DNA of 64,000 nucleotides from Oscillibacter hominis (GTDB lineage Bacteria; Bacillota; Clostridia; Oscillospirales; Oscillospiraceae), in assembly GCF_014334055.1 (NCBI RefSeq), contig NZ_CP060490.1, positions 806,001 through 870,000 on the forward strand, given 5' to 3'. Below the pieces are notes generated by a model. That model searched no databases, had not been told where the DNA came from, and saw nothing but the letters and a program-made list of their open reading frames with translations. The position numbers were made by a program, and so were the translations under genes. Position 1 is the stretch's first letter, and every line of letters begins with the position of its first letter. Positions 1 through 8,700 of this stretch are shown here, piece by piece.

Positions 1-1413
1 CTGGAGCAGCAGCGCAAGGAGACCCGTGAGATGCTGGACGATCTCACTACCCGTGATCAGCGGATGATGTTTGCCGTGGTGACGCTGGTGCATCTGGCAG
101 ACAGCAAGGAAGAGCTGGACAGTGATACGGAAACGCTCCAGTCCATTGCCCGCAAGCACCTCTGTCAGCTTACGACACTGAACTGGCAGCAGGCGGACGG
201 GCTGGTGACGGCGCTGCCGCTGGGCCTGCGCCGCATCGATGCCCTGCGCACGCTCACCACCGAGGCGCTGGCTGTTCTCATGCCCTTTAAGGCCCAGGAG
301 ATCTGGGATCGTGGCGGTGTGTACTACGGGCAGAACGCCATCAGCAAAAATCTCATCGTGGCGGACCGCAGGCAGCTTCTCAACGGCAACGCATTCATTC
401 TGGGCGTCTCCGGCTCCGGTAAATCCTTCAGCGCCAAGAAGGAAATGGTGTCACTGGCATTGTCTACCGACGATGATATTATCATCATCGACCCTGAATC
501 CGAGTACCGCCCGCTGGTAGAAGGGCTGGGCGGTCAGGTCATCAATATCTCCGCCACCTCACCCAACCATATCAACGCCATGGATATGGAGCAGGGCTAT
601 GGGGATGGAGAGAACCCCGTGGTGCTGAAATCCGAGTTCCTGCTTTCCCTCTGTGAACAGCTCATTGGGGCGGGCAAGCTGTCTGCCAAGGAAAAGTCCG
701 TCATCGACCGTTGCACCGCGCAGGTGTACCGGGACTATATCCGCAGCGGCTATCACGGCGCGGTCCCCACCTTGCAGGACTTTCACGCGGAGCTGCTCCG
801 CCAGCCAGAAAAGGAAGCACAGGATGTGGCGCTGGCCATTGAGTTGTTTACGGACGGCAGTCTCAACACCTTTGCCAAGCCCACCAATGTGGACACCAAT
901 GCCCGTATCCTCTGCTACGATATCCGGGATCTGGGCAAGCAGCTTCTGCCGGTGGGGATGCTGGTGGTGCTGGACAGCATCTTCAACCGCATCATCCGCA
1001 ACCGTGGGCTGAAGCGCAACACCTGGATCTATATTGATGAGATCTATCTGCTGTTCCAGCATGAGTACAGCGCCAATTTCCTCTTCACCCTGTGGAAACG
1101 TATGAGAAAGTATCAGGCTTGCGGAACGGGGATCAGCCAGAATATCGAGGACCTGCTGCAGTCCCACACGGCCCGCACCATGCTGGCAAACAGTGAATTC
1201 CTCATCATGCTGAACCAAGCGGCCACAGATCGGGAGGAGCTGGCGCGCCTGCTGAACATCTCGGATAATCAGCTCTCCTATATCACTAATGTGGACTCCG
1301 GTCGGGGACTCATCAAATGTGGCAGCGCCATCGTGCCCTTCGTGGACAGTTTTCCCCGCCACACCAGGCTGTATCAGATGATGACGACCCGCCCCTCCGA
1401 CCTTGCCGCTTGA
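1..1413 (+). CDS. VirB4-like conjugation ATPase, C-terminal part (5' truncated by window)
   Basis: The frame is open from base 1, so the true start lies upstream. The visible part is the ATPase half of a VirB4/TraE-type conjugation protein, the inner-membrane-associated motor of a type IV secretion system. Seen directly: Walker A GVSGSGKS at about bases 403-426 and a Walker B-like stretch TWIYIDEIYLL at 1021-1053, followed by SQNIEDLL typical of the HerA/FtsK-like fold of this family. It ends 6 bases before the NlpC/P60 gene, the usual VirB4-then-hydrolase order in Gram-positive conjugative elements (TcpF/TcpG-like). This anchors the left part of the window as an integrative conjugative element. 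The family is secure; the exact element family cannot be told. Confidence 0.9.
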   Translation: MEQQRKETREMLDDLTTRDQRMMFAVVTLVHLADSKEELDSDTETLQSIARKHLCQLTTLNWQQADGLVTALPLGLRRIDALRTLTTEALAVLMPFKAQEIWDRGGVYYGQNAISKNLIVADRRQLLNGNAFILGVSGSGKSFSAKKEMVSLALSTDDDIIIIDPESEYRPLVEGLGGQVINISATSPNHINAMDMEQGYGDGENPVVLKSEFLLSLCEQLIGAGKLSAKEKSVIDRCTAQVYRDYIRSGYHGAVPTLQDFHAELLRQPEKEAQDVALAIELFTDGSLNTFAKPTNVDTNARILCYDIRDLGKQLLPVGMLVVLDSIFNRIIRNRGLKRNTWIYIDEIYLLFQHEYSANFLFTLWKRMRKYQACGTGISQNIEDLLQSHTARTMLANSEFLIMLNQAATDREELARLLNISDNQLSYITNVDSGRGLIKCGSAIVPFVDSFPRHTRLYQMMTTRPSDLAA

Positions 1414-1419
1414 TCTGTT

Positions 1420-3471
1420 ATGGAGAAGGTCAAGGAAAAGCCCGCGCTTTCACAGCGCGTTAAAGAAAAGGCGGTATCGACACCCAGAGAACTGCTGCGC
1501 AAAGGCTTAGACGACGGCTCTGAGCGGCTGCGGACGCAGCTGCGGGATACGGCCCAGCACGGGCAGGCAGACGAGTACGGCGGCGACGCCATTGAGGACA
1601 CCGCCGCCAGCGGCCTGCACCGCGCCGAAAAGGAACTCACCCGGCAGCGGAAGAAGAAACCGCAGGAGCAGGCGCCAGAGGGCGGCACTCCTGCTGCCGA
1701 TGGCACAGTGCAGAAGCCTTCTGCTATCAAGGGAAAAGATACCACTTCTGCCGGGCCGCAGACGCAGACCGCTGCGGAGCATGGACGGCAGCAGGCACGT
1801 CAGAACGCCGCACAAAAAGCCGCCAAGGTCAAGACAAAAGATATCTATATCGGCGCACAAACAGAGACACAGGTCACAGTGGCAGCAGATCCGCAGCGGC
1901 AGGGACAGAGAGTATTCATGGAGGAACGCGGGCGCAAAGCCGCCCAATGGCAGGCAGAACAAAAAAGAGCCGTATCGCGCCGCCAGGTCAAGACGGCACA
2001 AGCCTTGCGTTCAGATGGGGGCGGCAGCGCCATACCCGACAGGAAACGTTCAGCACAGGCTCCTCGCATCAAAGAGCGGACGATGAGCAGCTTGCCCAAA
2101 TCGGCGCGGAAGGACCACTTGGCGGTGGAACGTGACATCGTCTCCGCTTCACCGCATTCCCGGAAGATGGCTGATACAGCGAAAACTTTGGAGTCCGCAC
2201 AGAAGCAGGCGGCCATGCTGCAAAGCAACGCCCATGCCGCACGGGAAGCAGCGGTGCAGACAACGCGGTATCAGCAAGCCGCGAAAGCGGTGCAGGCCAC
2301 GGCGCAGAAAGCATCCCAGGCGGCAGGACGGGCGCTGCGGGCCATCCTGTCCGCCGCCAGAAGTCTTGCGGCGGCGATGATGGCTGGCGGCAGTACGGTC
2401 CTCTCGATGGTGTTAGTTATCTGCCTGATCGGACTCCTGGTCGCGTCACCGTTTGGGATATTCTTTTCCGGCGAGGACAGCGGCACCAGATATACGATGC
2501 CGGAGGCTGTGACTATGCTGAATACAGAGTTTACAGACCGCATCGAGCAGATCAAGGCGGAGAATCCGCATGATGAATTGGATATGGACAACGCGGGCAG
2601 CGCCGCCATGATCTCTAACTGGCGGGATGTGCTGGCTGTTTATGCTGTGCGGACAACGACAGATGCATCGTCGCCGGACGAGGTGGCGACGCTGACGGAA
2701 GAAAAGCTGGATATTCTGCGGCAGATTTTCTGGGATATGAACGCCATCTCTTATTGGGTGGAAACCATCTCAGGCGACAAGGATGAAAGCGATACCGTCA
2801 TCCTGCACATCACTGTCACAGTCAAGGATCATCTGCAAATGGCGGACGAGTATCGGTTCAACGCCGAGCAGCACAAGCTGTTGGAGGAACTGATGCAGCC
2901 GGAGTATCAGGAACTGTTCGCGGCGCTCACCGGTAGCTACCAGGACATTGAGCTGAGTCCCGACGAGGTAGCGAAGATCATGGAAAACCTCCCCGCCGAT
3001 CTCAGCGAGGCCCGCAGAGAAGTTGTGCTGACAGCATATCAGCTCTTGGGCAGAGTCCATTATTTTTGGGGAGGAAAATCTTTGGTAATCGGCTGGGACT
3101 CCCGCTGGGGAATGCCGATGGAGGTCACAGCCGAGGGCAGCTCCACCACCGGCACTGTGCGGCCCTTCGGACTGGATTGTTCGGGAATGGTGGATTGGGT
3201 ATTCTACAACCAGAGCGGCGGACAATACGTCATTGGGCATGGCGGCGGGGCCACTGCGCAGCACAGCTACTGTACGCCTATTGCTTGGAGTGACGCCCAG
3301 CCGGGAGACCTTGTCTTTTATCCGGGTGACAGCCATGTCGGCATTGTTTGCGGCTTTGACAGCGGCGGTAATATCATGATCATCCACTGCGCCAGTGGCG
3401 CGAACAATGTGGTGGTTACCGGCAAGGAAGGATTTACTGCCGTTAGCAGACCATTTTACTACAGTAAATAG
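1420..3471 (+). CDS. Membrane-anchored NlpC/P60 (C40) peptidoglycan hydrolase of conjugation system
   Basis: A 683-residue protein. Residues 1-315 are charged, Gln/Ala/Lys-rich and partly coiled-coil-like. A single hydrophobic segment follows at about 322-347. The extracellular part ends in an NlpC/P60 domain (about 550-683) with the catalytic Cys in GLDCSGMVDWVF (Cys587) and His in GDSHVGIV (His639). Such proteins open the cell wall locally so that the conjugation channel can pass (TcpG/Orf14 role). Six bases separate it from the VirB4-like gene, so they are one operon, closed by the terminator at 3475-3521. The role in conjugation is inferred from context; the hydrolase domain is seen directly. 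Confidence 0.88.
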   Translation: MEKVKEKPALSQRVKEKAVSTPRELLRKGLDDGSERLRTQLRDTAQHGQADEYGGDAIEDTAASGLHRAEKELTRQRKKKPQEQAPEGGTPAADGTVQKPSAIKGKDTTSAGPQTQTAAEHGRQQARQNAAQKAAKVKTKDIYIGAQTETQVTVAADPQRQGQRVFMEERGRKAAQWQAEQKRAVSRRQVKTAQALRSDGGGSAIPDRKRSAQAPRIKERTMSSLPKSARKDHLAVERDIVSASPHSRKMADTAKTLESAQKQAAMLQSNAHAAREAAVQTTRYQQAAKAVQATAQKASQAAGRALRAILSAARSLAAAMMAGGSTVLSMVLVICLIGLLVASPFGIFFSGEDSGTRYTMPEAVTMLNTEFTDRIEQIKAENPHDELDMDNAGSAAMISNWRDVLAVYAVRTTTDASSPDEVATLTEEKLDILRQIFWDMNAISYWVETISGDKDESDTVILHITVTVKDHLQMADEYRFNAEQHKLLEELMQPEYQELFAALTGSYQDIELSPDEVAKIMENLPADLSEARREVVLTAYQLLGRVHYFWGGKSLVIGWDSRWGMPMEVTAEGSSTTGTVRPFGLDCSGMVDWVFYNQSGGQYVIGHGGGATAQHSYCTPIAWSDAQPGDLVFYPGDSHVGIVCGFDSGGNIMIIHCASGANNVVVTGKEGFTAVSRPFYYSK

Positions 3472-3474
3472 CGT

Positions 3475-3521
3475 CAGGGGCTGTCTCAGAATATTTGTTC
3501 TGGGACAGCCCCTGTTTATTT
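3475..3521 (+). terminator. Intrinsic terminator of the conjugation operon
   Basis: A 16-bp near-perfect stem (3475-3490 with 3499-3514, one G-U pair) is followed by TTTATTTT. It starts 3 bases after the NlpC/P60 stop codon. Confidence 0.85.
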
Positions 3522-3539
3522 TGATGTACCGCAGCACGT

Positions 3540-3806
3540 TATTGTCCTATGTGTGTCCAGCCGCCCTCAGCTTTGACGGTATAGGCGTCGAGTGTAACTA
3601 ACCGCCAGGGATATTATTGCTACCGCCACCACTACTGACTCTGCCGCTGCTTACCAATTTGGGAATGCTCTCCGTCTTTGTGGCCTTGCAAATCCCACAG
3701 GTGTAAGTTTTGACGCCTGTTTTTTCGTGGGTAGGTGCAGTTGTCACTTTACCCTCGCCTGTATAGACGCCGCTGGAATTGACGCTTACGTTACCGGGTG
3801 GTTACT
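3540..3806 (-). pseudogene. Remnant of a secreted-protein C-terminus (CxxC repeat and Ser/Gly linker)
   Basis: On the minus strand a 62-codon stretch between two stops (about 3806-3598) has no start codon or ribosome site. It reads like the tail of a cell-surface protein: TYTCGICKATKTESIPKL, a zinc-ribbon-like CxxC unit common in clostridial wall proteins, then a Ser/Gly-rich run. A further short in-frame-like piece (DAYTVKAEGGW) follows in another frame, suggesting a frameshift. The style resembles the CxxC units inside the 2,512-residue protein nearby. I read it as a decayed fragment of a similar surface protein. It could also be chance coding in a 380-base gap. Confidence 0.45.
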
Positions 3807-3824
3807 GAGCACTTACACAGCTTA

Positions 3825-3868
3825 CCAAAGAACGGCGGCAGGGAATCATTGATTCCGAGCCGCCGTTC
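3825..3868 (-). terminator. Terminator of the cohesin/SLH gene
   Basis: A 10-bp perfect stem (3830-3839 with 3859-3868) contains an inner inverted repeat, and is followed on the minus strand by CTTTGG. It lies 35 bases beyond the stop of the cohesin/SLH gene. Confidence 0.65.
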
Positions 3869-3902
3869 TGATTCACTTTGGGTTACCCGTCAGTCGCTTC
3901 CC

Positions 3903-5666
3903 TTACTTGCCCTGATAGGCACGGAACAGGAAGGTCACGATCTGGGCGCGAGTGCAGCCGTTGTCGGGGCTGAACGTAGAGTCCGTCGTGCCGTTGGTCA
4001 CGCCGTTTTCCACAGCCCAGGCCACTGCATCAGCATAGAAAGCATCAGTCGCCACATCGGTGAAGCCGTTCGCCGTGCTGGGCGCGGTGCCCAGCGCGCG
4101 GTACAGGAACGTCACACTCTGGGCGCGGGTGCAGGTGGCATCGGGGCTGAAGGTGCCGTCACCGGTACCCAGCGTGATGCCATTCTCCACAGCCCAGGCC
4201 ACAGCCTTGGCGTAGTAGCTGTCTGCGGGAACATCCGCGAAGCTAACCGTGCTCTTAGGCTCGGGAGAGCCAGCGGCGCGCCACAGGAAGGTCACAATGT
4301 GAGCGCGAGTGCAGGGCTGGTCGGGGCCAAACAGACCACCGCCGATACCGCCGGTGATGCTCTCCTTAGCGGCCCACTTCACAGCGTCATAGTAATAGGC
4401 GCTGGAGGGAACGTCCACGAAGTCCATGGCCTTGATCTCAGCGAATTCAGCGGAAACCGTCACCTTGGAGGCGGGCATGGTAAAGGTAAACTTGCCGTTG
4501 CCCTTGTCCTTCACCTTGATCTTGCTACCGCTGGCGTCCTTCACGGTCAGGGTGTCCAGCTCATAGCCGCTGTCGGGCTTGACGGTGATGGTCACGGTAT
4601 CGCCCGCCTTGGCGTTCTTGGGGTCAACGGTCACATCGCCGTGCTTGACAGAGGGCGCGGAGACGTCATAGCGTCTGGTGGAAGAACTGGAACCGCCTCC
4701 GGAGCTGCTGCCGCCACCGCCGGTGCTGCCGCCGCCGGTCGTGCCGCCGCCGGTCGTGCCGCCGCCGGTCGTGCCGCCGCCGGTCGTGCCGCCGCCGGTC
4801 GTGCTGCCACCGGTCGTGCTGCCGCCGGTCGTGCTGCCGCCGGTAGTGCTGCCGCCGGTAGTGCTGCCGCCGGTAGTGCTGCCGCCGGTAGTGCTGCCAC
4901 CGGTAGTGCTGCCGCCGGTCGTGCTGCCGCCGGTAGTGCTGCCGCCGGTCGTGCTGCCACCAGTAGTGCTGCCACCGGTAGTGCTGCCACCAGTAGTGCT
5001 GCCACCGGTAGTGCTGCCGCCGGTAGTGCTGCCGCCGGTAGTGCTGCCGCCAGTAGTGCTGCCGCCGGTAGTGCTGCCACCAGTAGTGCTGCCACCGGTC
5101 GTGCTGCCACCGGTAGTGCTGCCGCCGGTAGTGCTGCCGCCGGTAGTGCTGCCGCCGGTCGTGCTGCCACCGGTCGTGCTGCCAGGCACATTCACTCCGC
5201 CGGGAATGATATTCACTTGGAAACTTTCATTTTGTATGCCCGTAAATCCTTTGTTTTCGATGTCCACCTTAGCATTATCCGAATCCGCCTTAGCAATGAA
5301 TTTCAGAGTAAACAGTGCACCATCGCCACTAAGGAGTTCTGTGTTAGCAAAGACTACTTTATTCTGTTTTGCATTGGGCGTAAAGAAACCATTGCTGAGC
5401 AGGGCTCCTTTGACAACGTCCTTCAATTCCAGCTTGTTTTGATCATACACAACGGTAAAATCAAGGCCAGCAAAGCCCGGGTTGTCCGCAAGGGAAACAT
5501 TCAGTGTGACTTCCTCACCCGCTGTAACTGCTTTTGTCACAGTCTCAACAGTGATAGTCGCCGCACTGCTGTCATCAGTGCCAGTTGCCATAGCAGGGGT
5601 GATTGCCATTGTGAGCACTACCGCTACGGAAAGAAGCACCGATAACCAGTGTTTTGCATTCTTCAT
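3903..5666 (-). CDS. Secreted cohesin-domain protein with STTGG linker and three SLH domains (anchoring scaffoldin-like)
   Basis: A 587-residue secreted protein. Domains in order: signal peptide 1-27 ending AMA; cohesin-type domain about 37-156 (TVTKAVTAGEEVTLNVSLAD, then GLDFTVVYDQNKLELKDV and GALFTLKFIAKA); a linker of STTGG units to about residue 325; a bacterial-repeat domain about 330-408 (GYELDTLTV, FTMPASKVTV); three SLH domains about 409-587 (FVDVPSSAYYYDAVKWA, FADVPADSYYAKAVAWA, FTDVATDAFYADAVAWA). SLH domains bind pyruvylated wall polymers and cohesins bind dockerins, so this is built like a one-cohesin cell-surface anchor. The next gene upstream on this strand encodes a dockerin protein, its probable partner. 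The start has AAAGGAACAG upstream. Binding itself is inferred. Confidence 0.88.
   Translation of the reverse strand: MKNAKHWLSVLLSVAVVLTMAITPAMATGTDDSSAATITVETVTKAVTAGEEVTLNVSLADNPGFAGLDFTVVYDQNKLELKDVVKGALLSNGFFTPNAKQNKVVFANTELLSGDGALFTLKFIAKADSDNAKVDIENKGFTGIQNESFQVNIIPGGVNVPGSTTGGSTTGGSTTGGSTTGGSTTGGSTTGGSTTGGSTTGGSTTGGSTTGGSTTGGSTTGGSTTGGSTTGGSTTGGSTTGGSTTGGSTTGGSTTGGSTTGGSTTGGSTTGGSTTGGSTTGGSTTGGSTTGGGTTGGGTTGGGTTGGGTTGGGSTGGGGSSSGGGSSSSTRRYDVSAPSVKHGDVTVDPKNAKAGDTVTITVKPDSGYELDTLTVKDASGSKIKVKDKGNGKFTFTMPASKVTVSAEFAEIKAMDFVDVPSSAYYYDAVKWAAKESITGGIGGGLFGPDQPCTRAHIVTFLWRAAGSPEPKSTVSFADVPADSYYAKAVAWAVENGITLGTGDGTFSPDATCTRAQSVTFLYRALGTAPSTANGFTDVATDAFYADAVAWAVENGVTNGTTDSTFSPDNGCTRAQIVTFLFRAYQGK
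4741..5175. repeat. 29 tandem copies of a 15-bp unit encoding the STTGG/GTTGG linker
   Basis: Twenty-nine exact-length 15-bp units run without interruption inside the cohesin/SLH gene. Four units of one type (4741-4800) encode Gly-Thr-Thr-Gly-Gly and 25 encode Ser-Thr-Thr-Gly-Gly. They differ only at a few wobble-type positions, giving interspersed unit types. Such arrays change length by slippage or recombination, which would alter linker reach without breaking the frame. Confidence 0.95.
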
Positions 5667-5699
5667 GTTTTTCTGTTCCTTTCTTTTATAAAAAATGTT

Positions 5700-5713
5700 G
5701 TATCACATGATAC
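5700..5713. promoter_or_regulatory. Short palindrome upstream of the cohesin/SLH gene
   Basis: GTATCACATGATAC is a perfect 6+6 inverted repeat with a 2-base centre, located 34 bases before the start of the cohesin/SLH gene. An AT-rich stretch (TTTTTTATAAAAG on the minus strand) that could hold a -10 element lies between. Operator function is inferred from position only. Confidence 0.4.
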
Positions 5714-5729
5714 ACAAAGGATTGGTGCT

Positions 5730-5767
5730 TCTACCGAAGGATGCCCTATCCAGCATCCTTCGGTAGA
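5730..5767 (-). terminator. Stem-loop after the dockerin protein gene
   Basis: A perfect 15-bp stem (5730-5744 with 5753-5767) lies 10 bases beyond the stop of the giant dockerin gene. No clear U-run follows on the minus strand, so it may be an RNA-stabilising or weak terminating hairpin between the two co-directional genes. Confidence 0.5.
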
Positions 5768-5777
5768 AAAGAGAACC

Positions 5778-8700
5778 TCAATCGTTGTAGCCAGCCAAGC
5801 GTCGCAGTAACGTTACGGCATCCGAAATATTTACGGTGCCATCACCGTTCATATCGCTATTTCCGATGATTATATTTACACTCTCATCCCCCGCGAGGTA
5901 ACGGAGCAGAGCCACTGCGTCAGAAATATTGACCACGCCGTCGCCGTTCACATCGCCCGTCACAAAGACAGTTTCCGCAAAAGTCACATTCAATTTTGCG
6001 ATACGCTGTGTGAGCCAATTCTGCATATCTGCAAGAACCGAAGCATAGGTGGTGTTCTTCCAAATGTGTTCGGTATTATTCGGATCTCCCACTCGGATAT
6101 ACGGCCAGAGGACGAAGTTCATTTCCGCACTATCTGTCAGGCGGTCCGCATAACCATAGATCGTACCGTTCTCCGCAATCAGAGCATTGGCTTGCGGAGC
6201 AAATGTCTCGTTATAGTATGCGATGACGGCCTCCCGGAAGTCGGGGATCTGGATCAGCGCATCCGCCAGATAGTGATAGTCGGTCGTGTCCGGTGAGATA
6301 TACTTGGTCCAGCCGGTGCCGAGCGTCATGTCCTGATCCCAGATGGGACCGGCATACATGATTCCGTTGGCATCCTTGTAGAAATAGAGCGAGGAAATGA
6401 AGCCGTCCGGACTCAGCGCCAGTTCCTGCAGCAAGAAGATCTTCACGAGCGAATCACGGTCAACATACTCGTAATAGTGCCTGCCGTCATCGTTGATGCC
6501 GGTGTAATTGCCGTTTTCGTCCATGGCATAGACCGCATTCTCAAACGCCTGATAATACTCGCTGATGTACTCCATAGCTGCATCGCCGCACCATTCGGGG
6601 CTCTTGACATTGACGCCCTTACCCTTCTTGGTCACAAATCCGTTGACCTCATCCGGTGCGTCGTGGTTCAGCTCCAGCAGGTATCCGCCCGTGATGTCGG
6701 TCGGGTCAGTAAGGCTGGTCGTATAGGTATAGCTCCCACCATAGGCATTGGTGCCGGTCGCGGTGGTCATGTTCGTCCCATACTCCGGATTCTGATCCTT
6801 GTACGCAGCTTCCAGATCGGTGATATTGATGCCGGTATCCTTGACCGCATTCTTTTCGCTCAGCAGATACACGCCGCGATACTCACCATCGTAGTACAGG
6901 TTCACCCAATCGCAGCTCGCAGTATAGGGCATTCCCAAAGCAGCCGCCATGTCCTTGAACAGCTTGTCATGCATCAGTGTAGCGTCGAAGTAGTTTGCCA
7001 GGAGCACCCACGTCTTCACGTTCTCGCCGTTTTGCAGCAGATCGGAGGCCGTTTCCAGCTTCATCTGATAGGACTTCTTCGCAGCGTAGGTAAAGGTGGA
7101 ATTGCCGCGTGCCTTGAGCTCTTTGATGTCCATCGTACTGATCTCGCTGCCGGCTGCGTCGATCATCTTGAGTGCCGCCGTCGTGGTGTTCCGCTTGCTA
7201 CTATCCACATAGCTGCGTCCCTGCGTGTTCGCATTCGTGCTGGTCAGATAGATGGTCGGCAAATTCGTCGCCTGCATGATGCGGACGGTGAACGCTGTAC
7301 CGTTTCCGACTTTTGCAGTCAGGAGGCGATAGCCGTCCGTCTCAGAAGCCAGTGCGGAAACATTCAGTGCAGCAGCATTGCCGTTAACGGGCTGGCTGCC
7401 CTGATCGCCTGCAACCACCAGACTGCCGTCATTAGCCGAGCGGGTGATGGTTACATTCAGGTTCGCAAGATCTGCCGAGGCAGGCAGGAACAGATAATTT
7501 GTACCGTCCACATCGACCGCCGGAATCTGTATGCCATCTACTGTGGCAGTCATAGCCGTTACATTTGCCGAAAGAGGAGACGTTGTTGCGCAGAGGATAT
7601 TGGACCATTTTACGCTGGTGTAGACCTTGTTGTCTTCTGTCGGAACCTTAGTCCGGCCAGCCGCTACAAAATAATACGCTGTGTCCGCGCTCAGCCCCGT
7701 GACTTCAAAAGCGGTATTCTCAGTGGTTCCCAACGATGTACGGTTTTGGCCCTTCTCGTCGCATTGGAAGACCTCATAATACTCCGCGCCGGGAGCCACG
7801 CTCCAGGCAAGGGTCAGGGAATCTATCGCAGCAGAGGTGCATCTCAGATTCTCCACATTGTTCGGAACAATGTAGTAGGTCAGCGTTTTATTGCCGTAGT
7901 AATTTCCTCGGCCTTCGCATTTGATCTCGGCCTTGCCGACATTCTTGCTGTCCGGCCATTCCACATACAGATCGGGGATCTGTCCGTTGATGAGGTTGGC
8001 ATCATTGTTCTGCGTCAGCACATAGTCACCGTGTTTGGCAAAGCTGCCGGGACGAACACCGGTGTCGGTGTAATAATAGTTGGGGGCCGGTTCGATATCG
8101 CGAGGCTTTTCAGGGCTTCCGAATTTGAAGTCGACATCTTTGCTGTTGATATCGATGCCGTGGAACTTGCAGACCGTGCAGATATGGTTTTCATCCCATT
8201 TGTGATCGACGGGGCGCTGAAAATCAGATCGATCCGTTGCCGTGCATTGCGGACAGGTATAGGTAATATAGCCACCGGTCACGCAGGTGCGGCTGTCGCT
8301 CTCCGTGGTCCGGAAGGCGTAGCCGTCCGCGCAGGAATGGTATCTGTCCTCGCCCTGAGAAGAGAACTCGTTTTTCTTGACGATTCCGTTTGCAAGGATG
8401 ACCTGTTTGCTGTCTGTGGTAGAGAGCAGACCACTGAAAGCATAGTCGCCTTCAGGTTTCAGTGCCGTCCCGCAGACTGTGCAAGTGATCGTTCCAGCGG
8501 TCATATCGTACTTGCTGGTGCCATTCACCGTGTGCTTGCCCAACTCGCAGTCGGTGCGCGTTTTGGTGTAGGAATCCAGCTCAGTGCCATCGTACTTGAT
8601 AGCCTTGACTGTGAAGGACGCTTCCGTTGCCTGCACTGTGAGATACATGCCGTCGTATTCGGTATGAGGCTTGGCGCACGCATAGTACTCTCGATTTTCA

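Noticed and set aside
4741..5175. CRISPR-like repeat array
   Set aside because: The units are contiguous 15-mers without spacers and lie inside a coding frame.
3798..5645. Plus-strand frames opposite the cohesin/SLH gene, including Ala/Gly- and Pro/Val-repeat proteins
   Set aside because: They are translations of the 15-bp tandem array on the wrong strand or frame. The minus-strand frame has signal peptide, cohesin and SLH domains.
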